From the NCBI GenBank assembly GCA_036345935.2, contig JADWOT020001409.1, forward strand, positions 39,001-103,000: a stretch of DNA of 64,000 bases, written 5' to 3'. Under the pieces are notes generated by a model. That model had not been told where the DNA came from and searched no databases. It saw nothing but the letters and a program-made list of their open reading frames with translations. Numbering within the stretch: the stretch's first letter is position 1; every line of letters starts with the position of its first letter. Positions 50,070-61,708 of this stretch are shown here, piece after piece. A program made the translations under genes and the position numbers. The DNA is from Taenia hydatigena (Eukaryota; Platyhelminthes; Cestoda; Cyclophyllidea; Taeniidae).

Positions 50070-52740
50070 ATAGCTCCCCATATTCATCTTTGCATTGTTT
50101 TGCCATGTTTGTATCTTTATGATTTTATTTTTTTCCAAATTTCACTAGCGACCTAAACGATGGCTCTCGATTGTCGCGGTTAAATGGCAGCTGTTTTACT
50201 GATCCTAGCGACAGAGGATTTAGAATAATGGTTTCTAAAAAGGACTGATTTTTTGCTTTTCACCTAGTTGGTCTTTATTTGACGCATCTTTGCCTCGGCT
50301 AAAATTAAATGTTTTGTCAACTCTCTTTGTAATCAGGATTCTTTAAAAACACCTATAGTAGCAGTGTTTATCGATGCCAGATAAACTAGGAAGTCTCCTT
50401 GTATTTCTAAAATTAAAGTTAGTCTTACCAAACAGAGAGGTGCTCACCGGTCGCTGTTCGACTGCACGTGCGGTGAAGTAAGTTCTCATAAATGAGCATT
50501 TCACCAGGGGAAATTCCTAGGGAAAATAAACTCTCGGGGTGAAATTCAAAATTGAGCTTCTAAGGGAATGGATAATCACTTGACGTTTGGTCTTGCACAC
50601 GAATCAACATTCAAGCCAATCAGTAATATTAGTGCTATAAATTGGATGCGTTTATTAGGTTGCTGGGTTTAAATCTACCTTACTGGTTTCCTATAACTAG
50701 CATGGTCACCTTACTGCCTCTAAGCGATAACAGCGAGAGTTGACTTCGTTTACTGCATTCTTAATAATTGAACGTGAAGATGCCATTCACTGAGGCAACT
50801 CGTTTACCTAGGCATAGAAGTGGGCTCCACTGGCAAAAGTGCTTATCATCAGTTATAGCACGCATCTTAGTGAGGACGTGCTGCATATGGGAAGAAGAAA
50901 GAGGAACTATACCTCGAGAGTGAATTCACATGCTGAACGGAAGTTGACCTAGGCCGTTAAGATAAATTTATTCTAATATTGTATGATGAAATAATTGATG
51001 CTTGCTTTATGATTTGTGCGAAACTGTGCAAAGTTATAAAAATAACCCGATGGTGTTGCCACAGATCTCACAATAGTTGTATCTGTACATTTAATATAGG
51101 ACAAATGGATGAACAAAGAATCTATTTGTTGCAGCGGCTTGTTAAATCTCCGGAGTTCAGTGACCAAAGCTGGTGCAAAAAAGATGATGCGGTAATATTA
51201 GCTTGCTTAATATTGCTAAGTAGTGGCAGTAGTCTAAACTACGCTTTGGATATGGAAACACGAGGTCAAAGACGACCGGTTTTAGCACAATCACCACACC
51301 ACTCGAAGAGCGTGATTGCGTTTTCTAACGCAGGCATGATGAAACGCTAAAGTGTAGCGATCGCTTGATGACGATTCGATCAAGTTTATTAACTTGGGAA
51401 CAAATGTAGCAGGATATGGATTATATGGGTGGCACTATGCCATGGGGATTGATACTAGTACAACAAGGCTGTCATCGAAGATGGTTTTCGAATGGCAACC
51501 TTTGAACAGCGTCCTTTACTTTCCCAATTTAGGATGTGATGTAATGTGAGATCTCAAATCTTGGCAGTAGTGTGTCCGCGAATAGTCTGGCAGGTGGCCA
51601 CACAAGTGAGGCGATCCAACCAGCCACGACTGCCATCTTTTGCCGCTTATTATTTAAAGAAGGTACTTAAACCATTAGACCTAAAATGTTTTGGTTCCTT
51701 TTATAGACTTGGATAATTAGAGGAAGAGATTTAAATTTTAACCACCAGAAATCACTTTTCTGTTAAAATTACACTGCTATGAGATTAAGTTAGGGTGGTT
51801 CCCGAGTATCGTGTTCTTCTGCAGCGTGCAATACTAATAAATAACTCGTTTTTGCCTTTTTTCCAAAGGGCGTCTGCAATGTAACATTTCGCTTGCCAAT
51901 CCTTCATGGCAGCAGCTTCAATGATTTCGAAAATAAGGAATCGCAAGGACCAGCTGCAGGAGGCATGTCGTTCTGCAAGTAAAGCACCCAATCTTGTACT
52001 TAGTATAGCCTCACGTTCTCAGTTTCAAGTGCCTACAAAGTAGGCGCTCTGCGAAATACTATGAGAAATGAGATAAGGACTGTTTCAAGTTAAGCCTGCT
52101 CTTCCATAATGTTGAGTCGAGTGTGGAAACAAAAAAAATGTTTTTTGATCACTTCTCTGTGGCACTTGCGACAAAGTGTGTTTGCATACATGCAAGTGAA
52201 ACGGAACATATCTCACAGTTTAAGTAAACCCACTGAGTGGACCTCAAGTTCAGCTGGGTGTTGGAAGAGATGGTGACTCGATTACTGGTCGCAATGTTGA
52301 TCATTCTCAAACCGATCGTTAAAAATAGCAGCCTTGCATTTGTGCTAAGATCCATATTATTGCTACTTCTCTGGTATATGCATTAAATGATTGTACTTTA
52401 TGTGCCACCCAGACTTGCTAATAATTCGACGCCACTCTACTGCTGCTGGACGACGATAAAGGAAGGAGACTTCAAAACTTTTGTTTCCAATGCTCTGTTG
52501 GGACTACTCGCAAGCTCCTGACCACGGTATTTGATGTCAGGATAGTCTGTCATCAATTTCTGTGTGAAGCATTAATAAAGTTGGTCGAGACATGGTAGGA
52601 AGGAGTTACAGAAGTAGTTCGCTTCAAGGGCGAGTGTGAAAAGAGGTTTAAATATATGAGCTAAGCCAAAGTTCATCAGTTAAGATGTAGCCGGGTTCAG
52701 GCGAACATAGCTGAATTGATAAATTGACAAAAGAGAGGGT
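50070..52740. other. start of the spacer between inverted arms; no confirmed gene
   Basis: The best frame (50979-51350, plus, 123 codons) contains a possible exon from an acceptor TTTAATATAG at about 51098 to a donor GCG|GTAATA at about 51192, encoding QMDEQRIYLLQRLVKSPEFS. It is not recognised. Confidence 0.3.
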
Positions 52741-52748
52741 TCATGCAT

Positions 52749-53012
52749 TCACTCAAACAACTTGGCCAGAAATGAGTATTGTTTCGCAAATAAAAACGCA
52801 AACCGCGACAGCACAAACAATCCAATCATCTCAGAAAAGAGCTGCGACGTGTAAATCGTATGTTGGCAGGATTCACACTTTATACATTGCCTACTCTGCA
52901 TATTTTTTATGTTGCATTCAACACATCTACCTGGAAGTCCAAGACAACCGTTAAGGCAAACGCAATGGCTCATGAATAACACGGTCAAAACAATTTTGAA
53001 TGCAAATCTCAT
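52749..53012 (-). CDS. candidate small secreted cysteine-rich protein, 87 aa
   Basis: ATG at 53012 begins MRFAFKIVLTVLFMSHCVCL, which has the shape of a signal peptide (basic start, hydrophobic core). It is followed by a dense cysteine series: C-x-C-x4-C-x6-C-x2-C-x9-C-x2-C-x2-C, including RCVECNIK and CIKCESC. The last third is hydrophobic without Cys and might be an anchor or intron read-through. CxxC repeats recall furin-like or cysteine-rich surface proteins, but no family is assigned. A single exon of this size can also occur by chance; the combination of signal peptide and Cys pattern raises it above background. Confidence 0.4.
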   Translation of the reverse strand: MRFAFKIVLTVLFMSHCVCLNGCLGLPGRCVECNIKNMQSRQCIKCESCQHTIYTSQLFSEMIGLFVLSRFAFLFAKQYSFLAKLFE

Positions 53013-53059
53013 TGACAATCAGCATTAGCAGCATTTGTTACAGATTCAAAGCAAAAAGG

Positions 53060-53490
53060 AAGTAGAGGAGAGTGCGCACACCGTCGACTAGTCCCTTCAC
53101 CACCATGGTTTTCGGGGGCATCCTCACTAGCGTAGGTGCAACCACAACTTCAGGCGTCTACCACCACTGATGCAACCATTGCCAGGGCTGCGCGTATTGT
53201 GGCGCGCATGTCCCATTGCGGCTTCTGCATCGACCACCATACGAACTTCTCCTCACGTTGTGGGCTCTTCACAACCTCAGCCTACGGTGCCTACTTCCAC
53301 GTATGCGAAAATAGCCAACTCCCACACTCCATTTCTTCGGCTTTCTTTGCTTGGTTTGAAATGATTTATGTGCCTGCTTATATACCCTTCTCGTCGGTTC
53401 CAATTGTTGTACGTGACGTTCGTGCTCAGCGCATTTCTATGTTCGTGCTTCCCGCCTCTCACCACCACTCCCGTCCTTAACTGAAAAATT
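53060..53490. other. GC/CpG-richer segment with Ser/Thr/Pro-rich frames
   Basis: A good initiation context (CACCACCATGG, ATG at 53105) opens a 21-codon frame ending in TGA. A second plus-strand ATG frame (53170-53364) is Ser/Thr/Pro-rich, and a third is open at 53136-53480. Composition suggests an exon or promoter, but no single frame stands out. Confidence 0.3.
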
Positions 53491-53499
53491 CGTGCCTTC

Positions 53500-54370
53500 C
53501 GGTTCCTTAAAATGTGTCTAAACTTCACTTTTGCCGCGCAGTAAAGCAGAGTTGAACAATCACTTTGGTCATATTTTGCTTGCAGACCAATATGAGGGTA
53601 AAACTATCATGGTGAGGCTATCGTTACCTAGATAGGCACCAACGCTGAGCGTCAAGATTTTGCATTTTTACTTAAAGAAGATGTTGTAACTAACCTCATT
53701 CTCACAATAATACTTTGACCGACTTTGAATTTGCCTCAACTGGGGTGCTTTGAATTGGATTCAAGCACTAATAAGGACAATGTGAAGTACTCTACTGCAA
53801 CTCCACAGCACCGCCTTGTGGAAGAGTAGGGAATTCGTCAAAAAGGAACTAACATAGCTTTATGGCTTTGCTAAGAACCATCATTATTTTCATAGCAAAT
53901 TCTTTCTTGAAATGGGCAGTACTCTATGTAACCCCATAAGGCTGACCACACGCAAGTCGCCACCATTATTTTCCGCACAGGAGGCAAAATACCCGATCCT
54001 TTTTAACCAGCCACAGAAGCCTCAATATTGCAAAGAAAGCACTTATGGAGAGCAATTATCTGTGCATATATTACTCTTAAGTAAGTGTTGCTTTCGTCTT
54101 TGTTGAAGGTGGTGCCACAACCGAGGTTGTGCTTTTATCGAAGCTTGTGAAAAGGCCTTGGCGTTCTGTAAAAGTAAGGCAAACAGCCAACATATTATAA
54201 GTTTCCATTAAATTTATTATTGCATTCCACTCTACTGAACTTTCATCAGCTTTGATTGCCACTAACAGTTATCAAACATTACGCCAACGCTTTAGTGAAG
54301 GTTGTGACCCCGGTGGGTGTAATTACAGCTCTTGATTTTAGCAATGATTTCTAATAAAGTATAACTAATG
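53500..54370. other. no supported gene
   Basis: Short unrecognised frames only (53912-54106 plus; 54077-54262 minus). Confidence 0.4.
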
Positions 54371-54375
54371 CTAAG

Positions 54376-54536
54376 GCAACACAAGCAACCATGGGCAGTG
54401 GAGGAGTATGCTCTTGCAAAAGCAACCATGGTAGATAAGAATTTGGAAAGGGAAAAAGGCGCAGTCCAACCAACCTTTCAAAGACCTGCACCAAAATCGT
54501 TAGATTATATTTTGCACAATAAAACTTCGTATGCTG
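54376..54536 (+). CDS. candidate internal exon, unknown protein
   Basis: A branch-point-like TAACTAAT and AG acceptor (GCTAAG, ending 54375) precede a frame reading QHKQPWAVEEYALAKATMVD, then KNLEREKGAVQPTFQRPAPK and SLDYILHNKTSYA, ending at a consensus donor GCTG|GTAAGTG at 54536/54537. Residue use is protein-like and hydrophilic. No domain recognised and no partner exon found. Confidence 0.35.
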
Positions 54537-54599
54537 GTAAGTGCTTGGAATGTTTAATTATATTAAAGGGTATTTTCTTAAAATGAATTTTGTGCGCTG

Positions 54600-55880
54600 T
54601 AGTGGTCGTAAGATTATTTGCACGCGTTCATGTTTCATACCAGCGTTATGATACGCCTTACCTCAAGGAGCATAATCTTTTAGAGCACTTTACAAGCTCA
54701 TGTCTTCTTAGCCTCCTCAATGTTCTTGCGTTGTGCATAAACTTATTGCTTGACTGTGTTTTATTATAATTCAATTTGTTATGCTAAATACCAGTACAAT
54801 CTTGCAAGTTTATATTTTTTCTTACGCTGCATTTAGCTGTTCAAAATAGACTTTGGTCTGAAGAATTTTCGCTTTGAGCTCCTTCTTCCATTTTGACTTT
54901 GTGAGTTTTTTATAATTACACTCATTCCCGCACTTCTAAACGTTGAAAACCAAATCATAAGAGTTTTGCGTTTATCTGATATTCTTCTATTGCTATACAT
55001 CTTAGAGCCTGCCTAGACTTAAGTAGATTTCACAGCCTGTTTCAAGCTTGCATTATCTCTTAAAATGAGGTAAAGGGGCATCGAAGACATATTTGTTTAC
55101 GTCTTAGGGAAATGCCTTGGAGAGTCAAAGCGCTGCTATCATTTCACAACCTGTAGGATTGTTTTATCGTCAGTACATCCTCGTGAGATGAATAATTTAA
55201 AAAGCATCAATGCTTGATAGATGTATCAAGCCACCATCTTGAGCAGCAGCGAGACGCTCTTTTATGACCATTGCAGTAGTATGGAGATACGTGCGTACAA
55301 GTGTACCAAACAGTCAGATGGTTGATAAAGCAGCAAAGGCAGGCATCATTTTTAAAGTCACTTTTGTGGCTGTTTTCGCTATCAAACCGAGCAAACGTGG
55401 ATGCTTATCAAATCCACTTTCTTTTTACAATGATTGGCGATGCTGAACTATCTATAAAAAATCAGTACTGGGTAAATCAAATGTTCGCCAGAAACTCTTA
55501 TTGCCTTGTTTGTATAAAAAAATATGCATACAATAATAGGTGAGCCCCCGCATCGTTAACGGAGATAATATTACTAAATGGAATGCCTTGATCCAACAAC
55601 TGGGACAAAGTATAACGCCATGAAAGTAGAGAGGAAATAGTGGATAAATGTAGACGACGGAACAAACGATTACGAAATACGATTAAACATATTAGTCCTG
55701 TTTCTAGAAAAAGGTTCTTAAAAATTAATTGTTCACTATTTGAATGTAATCGACTCTAACGCAGCCAAAACTATGCAAAAAGCACTTAATGGGTTCACAC
55801 AAAGCTGTACTGTAGGTAAGGGAAATTGATAGCTCTATAAGTGTCACTAGCCTTTTGTGATCTGAAATGGAAAGTATTCA
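54600..55880. other. no supported gene
   Basis: Strongly AT-rich. Frames at 55264-55543 (plus) have no recognisable content. Confidence 0.4.
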
Positions 55881-55889
55881 TTTGTAATG

Positions 55890-56077
55890 TGTATTCTATT
55901 TCATGGCATAGGGTCGCGATAAGTATGAACTTGAGGCCGATTATGCGAAGGATGCACCGAAAAACAGCCGCGTTAATTTCTTTTAGTTTTCTTTACTATG
56001 CTATGGATGATATCTTTTTGATTAAGTTAAAAGGAAATCGTGAGACTTTTTCACAGCATATCAAATGGTTGCGCTGA
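55890..56077 (+). mobile_element. possible gypsy-type RT scrap with internal deletion
   Basis: The plus frame reads SWHRVAISMN, then KTAALISF, and after a short gap YAMDDIFLI and FSQHIKWL. This order resembles GYWQVAI..., KTAF, then YLDDIFLI...HLxHLKWV with the MPFGL segment deleted. Only short matches support it. Confidence 0.3.
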
Positions 56078-56079
56078 GA

Positions 56080-59000
56080 GGCGTGGATAAACATTGAGAT
56101 GCATTTAGTGCACTAGCTCGACTAATTCTGCCAAAGGGAAGTTTCGCCGCACATTATAATGGAAAAGAACGGCAAGATTTAGTGCAATCACGTCACCGCT
56201 TAAAATAATTTCTTCCAGCTAAAAGGGCAATGCGTTTCGCCGACAAATGTGGCTATGCGCAGCAGTTATCAGTGTCGCACCAAATAAAGTTTCGTGGAAG
56301 GGTCAGTTTATTTGCTCGCTTAGCTAAGGAAGCGACCACAATCTAGCAGATAAAGAATGCAGTGAGTTGAGTCATATGCTCTCGAGTCGGCCAAATGGGC
56401 AAAGAAGTATGAGAATGCGAGCCACTTAAATTTATCGGTGCACAAATGCCATTTTAGTCATGCTCCGTCATTGCACATGCAAACCTTTTGTCTACATCCA
56501 CCCATTACTCACTTCAAACAAGCTTATTGAATTCTAAAATTATTCGCACCCTAAACTTGCATTATCAATCACTTGATCCCTCGTGTGTCAAAATGATGCA
56601 TGCCAGTTTCCATTTTAGGCGTCTTCTAAGCACTTAAAATGCTAAACGCCGCTGGATATAACAGCTTAAATAAGCTCGGAATGTGTGACCCTCTTGCTGC
56701 TATCAAGCTGGGCTGTTTGCGTATTACAATAAATCGAGGGGCTATGTTTGAATTAACTCCTCTGTGTTATCTCAATCATCTCCCAACAAAAACACAATGG
56801 AGGTGCGCTAACTTTTACGCGCTCTGTTTTCACTGTTATTGTGTTTTAACAACTTACTGCCTTCAAATCATGGCGCTTATAATGCTGAAAAAGAGTTAGA
56901 ATTTAAGACGTTTATATGAGAATTGGCTCTGGTGCACACGACTTCAGCTAGTTGATGAAACGTGAGTTGTCAGCCTAAAAGAAACATATGCTTCGATTTA
57001 ACAAAGAGCTGATAGAGCACAAAGTTCGATCAGACTTGCTCAAGCGCTCTCCACGATCGCTTTCTTGCACACGCTACGGTTAATTTTAGGATTTGAAATA
57101 TACCAATTCACGCATGTACCAGGAGGCTGAAAATTGCAAGGACAAAGTCGGCGAGGAAGAGAAAAACGAGGAGGGGGTAAAAGAAGGTCATATTTACACT
57201 GTCACAGCAAGGGCATCAAACAAAATTGCGCCCGATTGACTTGTGGAGATAAGCACTCACCAGTCATTTAAATACTTCAGTGTAAGGCATTATCAGGCTG
57301 AGTCCATGCCCCGATGCACGTGATTAAATCGCATGGCTAAACTTAGTAATTAAGGTGTTTTGTACACTGAGTGGATTTTAGCCTGCCAACAAATAAGGGA
57401 ATTTACTTAAATCCACCTTTTATTTAGAAAGAAAATTACTTCTTGTTTTAATCCTACTAAATTTATTATAGCCTCACGGCGTGTATGTCGTCTGTTCGAA
57501 GATATGACTGCTTCATACATTTTTAAGAGCACACAAGGTAATCTCTAAAGTTTGATCATCGGTCTAACAATTTTCAAGTTTTGTGATAGGGGACGCAACA
57601 CAAATTTAACTTATAATCATTTCCGATTTCTGCACGAAGTTAGAAAATCAGATGGAAACACCTGACCTGACCTCAAAATGAGTACAATTTACAAGCAAGG
57701 TTTTAAAGCTTAATAACCCGATTCATGTAGCCACTCCAGAGTCACCGCCACAGCCACTGCTACGGTTGTGGCTGCTGCATTAAAGAAGCCCCTTGAATGT
57801 GGAAATACGGAAAACTTCTTCATTGCAGTGCTGAAGAGTACAAACAGACCACTAGCAGCTGTTTCAATAAAGGTTGCACTGTAACTTTAACCGCTTTACC
57901 GCTAAGGATATTCAGCACTTTCAAAACCAACTCACACTACACAGCACAGACTTCTGCCCTCTCTACTCTATCCCTGTTCTTTGGTTAAAGCCTACTACTT
58001 CTTTTTCCTTGTGCTTGCAACCTCTCTAGCGCAGCCACTTTATTTTGTCTTGTTACAAACGTCCAAATACAGCGCTCTATCGTACTACCGGCCTATTCCA
58101 TGCGCGAATCCTATTGTTACTTCATTGTCAATAATTACTTTAAGTTCTCTTACCTATTACTTTAGCGCATTATTCAATAAAAAACTGCTCGCATTAAAGC
58201 TCACAATGGATATAATCGGGGTTTTTACTCTAGTACCTCGTACAAATTAAGTCCTCCTTCTAATGTTCTTAGCACTACAGCAAGAAGCTTTTTGTGCAAT
58301 TAAGTCTTACTTCCGTACATACTACGAAAATGAGACTCTTAGCTTTTGAATGTCACGCCTCGTAGACAAGTTTTAGATCCCTCTTTGACACCCTATTATC
58401 AGTTCCAGTGAGAGCAGTCACCGCGGTGCTTCCTTCTACTGTAACGTCTCTTTTGAGCAGCACTAATACCAGAGCTATGAACAAAGGAGAGCTAAAGAAA
58501 CATGTTCTAGTAAGCCTATCTCTCGTAAATAGCTATGCTCTCGAGTTAAAGTCTTGTCGATTCCTTCTAGCACGTGGAATGTGCCAAACCCGATGAGCCG
58601 AAGTGTAGGATTGCCACTGCGCACGAACTTACCATAAGGCTCTATGGTTTTCTTTTAAAGCTGATTTAATACAAAACGGGAACGAAACGACTTAGAAGCC
58701 AAAGCAGATTAACTTAGTGACATGGGGAAGTCATAGGAGGAGCAAAGCCATAAGTAATAACAATATCGTTTTTCTCGAAGCCCTTCGGTTCTCGCACATG
58801 ACAAGTTAGATAGATGTCGAATAAATTCGTAACAACAGTCCATGAGTAAACTGTTAACAAGTGTAGAATAAACCATAAGAGTAGCAAACTTAACCATGCA
58901 TTTAAACAAAATTTAAGCATGTATTAAGCTTACTAAGTTAAAATTGCATGCATTGATTGTTTAGGAGAAAAAAATTACCTTAATAGAGAAAATGCGGCTT

Positions 59001-61708
59001 AATTTAGTGTAGAATCCAAGCATTCTTATCTACATTTTCGTTAGGCTTCCCTTGGTGGATAACACATATTTTCCTCTCTTGCATCTCGACCTGTAACAGA
59101 GCTTTTTTAATTACCACTTCTAGAATTCGCAAGGAACATGCTAAATTGACCTGGACATTAATATGATACACAGACATATAACGGCCTGAAGATGACTTTT
59201 TGGTGACAATCGGTCTTGTAACAACCAACTCTTCGTGAAGTGAATAAGAATGCCAAGCGCTGACTTATCTAGATGCCATGCACTTAAATACGCCCTGCTT
59301 CAGATGATCGACTCGATTTACTCGTTCAAACTTATCATATATTTAAAGGCTAAAGGACTGCGGATTTTGCGCTACTGATATATTTTAATTAATACGTCAC
59401 AGTATGGGATTCTCGTTGCACTTGATGGAAGGGTTTCGACAGATGCTCTGTACCTAACGTAGAATTAGGAACCCACAAATCCCAAAGAACTTGTTACGAT
59501 TAACAGGAATATGATAAACATTGACCGGTTAGCAATTGCAGATGCTGAGGAGGCGCTAAGGTGCTTACGATCTTCTTTACGCGTTGCTTAATTCGAAACC
59601 GTTGCCTATTGCCTCTTTTGTCGCAGGCAATATTTATCTAATTCGTCTCTTAATTGAATTCCATTGGCACTTAAGTGCTCGCATTTCATGTGGACAATTT
59701 TATTCACTCTTTCCAAAGAGCGGGTAGAGAGGTCGTAAAAGAAATATAGCTGAGTTGCGCAGCGCTACAGGGGGATTTTCATGGTATATGTTATCATTTT
59801 AAAATTGCATATTAAAAGCAATAACATTAATCCCATTCAGGGTAGTGAAGGGCTGTACAAGATAATTAGATGCGAAGTGAATTGCGTGGGGGGTCGATTA
59901 CTTGAAGAGAGTGAAATGAAAACTAGTAAAGTGTGATGGAGTTGGTCTAGCGACTCGGAGGTTTGGGGGATTATTTAGGCATGGCCTATGTTTACCATTA
60001 TGTGTTAACACAACAAGCGTGATACTTTTATTACAGCATTAATGGATTTCTCTTCAAAATGTCCGCCAATATGTTTGGCATCGATATAAGCAGGTGAACT
60101 CTTAGTACCCTCCTTTCTCTTGCTTTTTCAGGACTTGAACCAAGGCTGCAAACCGGTACACATCGGCGTCTTCTTTCCACAATGTAGAATCTGTACGTTA
60201 TAGGATAGGTGAAACAGTGCGCAGTATTACTACGAGCTTTCAAATGGGTAAGTATAGATTACGCATGCATAATAAAATTTAGTCATAAATGCATTTTGTC
60301 TGAAATGAGAATCGATTCTTACTTGATATCTAAGGCACGTGCAACTAAATTAGTTGCGCATTCTTTCCGTGAATGCCTACAGATAATTAAGCCATTGCCT
60401 GTCACCTAAGGAAACACTGCAATTCGTTATTTCTCAAAAACTGCACTCGTTGTGAGGAGGAGGCGGTGAAGAAACAGTTCTGAACATCGAAGTTGGATGC
60501 ATATGCATTATCTATGCATAACGCAGTCAAGTCATATTATTGGCGAAGAACTTTATGCAGGCCTAAACAATGCTTGCATATTGGAAACATTCAACCAGCT
60601 TAGTAAACGGAACTGTGCGCTGCATTGGAATGACTCGTAGAAAATACTCATACGGTTAAGGAGGACCAAACCGGTGTTATTGACACTTTGTACACCTCTG
60701 TAGTAGGAGAAAACCCGGAACTTTTGTCGGGAGAAGTAGAAGCGGAGCGACAAGTGCTGTAGTTTAAGGGCGTTTTTGGTGTGTGAGAGAAATAACCAAA
60801 GGAACGTTCTAAAGTCCCCCTTGACAAAAACTGTGCACTTAAGTGGACCTAGTTAAAGTCCGTCACGGGCTTTAGCGCAGCGAAGTGCAATGATGAGCTT
60901 TACATGGGGTCAAAGCCTTAATAGGCTAAAACTCGGCTACAAAGTTAAGATTTATTTGCGTAAGTACTGCTTATCATTATCGTACGAGGAAATGGCGTGG
61001 TAAGGGGTAGAACATCAAAGTGAGCATCTGCTGACGAAATCTGTAGTATTTTCACTTAAGTGGATATGTGGCTTGATTTGAGTTAAAGACTGCGCAAAAG
61101 GTGGTGGTGCCGTCTAGAGTTAAAGTAAAGATGTAGAAACGGTGTAGACGAAAAATAATGCTAAGGTTAAAGGCAGAAGTCGCAAATAATTCAGTCCATT
61201 GAGTAGTGTTACTAAGAAGAGAAACGATTAGTAAATATTGCGCAATGATTTGTTGATTACCAAGGTTATGCTCAGAACATTTTCAGCGCCAGCAAATGAA
61301 GCGCGCAGAGAGGCATGCATTAAATATACTCTGGAAGTGGCAATGTACTTGAAAGGGAGTGATACCTAAAGATAACTAGTTTTTCTAAAAGGAGGTTGTC
61401 CCAAATTTTTCAGCGGGGCTAATTCTTAGAGTTATTTCGTATATTTATGGTTATAAAAAGATTTAACATAATATGATTTACTGAGCTTGCAGTAGTTATC
61501 TGGTCGGTTTGGCAATGACGAAAGGGTTGTGTTGGATGTCATCGGCATTTCAAACAGGTAATGTATCCACACCCTCTTTTCTGTTTGCATGCGTCGTCAA
61601 CAATACGTCGCATTGCGTTATGCTGATCTGGGCTAAGATAACACGCGCCGCTTAACCACCTTGCATTAGTTCGCTCCACCCTATTACAAATCTCATTTAA
61701 AATAATGA
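56080..61708. other. rest of the spacer between inverted arms; nothing confirmed
   Basis: A hydrophobic plus frame (57981-58250), a minus frame with a donor-like CAG|GTCAAT (59004-59228) and a minus frame crossing the right arm's inner edge (61539-61781) were inspected. None has a recognised domain. No tRNA, long repeat or transposase was seen. Confidence 0.35.

Noticed and set aside
50070..61708. Polinton/Maverick or other giant DNA transposon between the inverted arms
   Set aside because: No integrase, polymerase B, ATPase or capsid-like frame is visible, and the arms continue beyond the window so they are not shown to be terminal.
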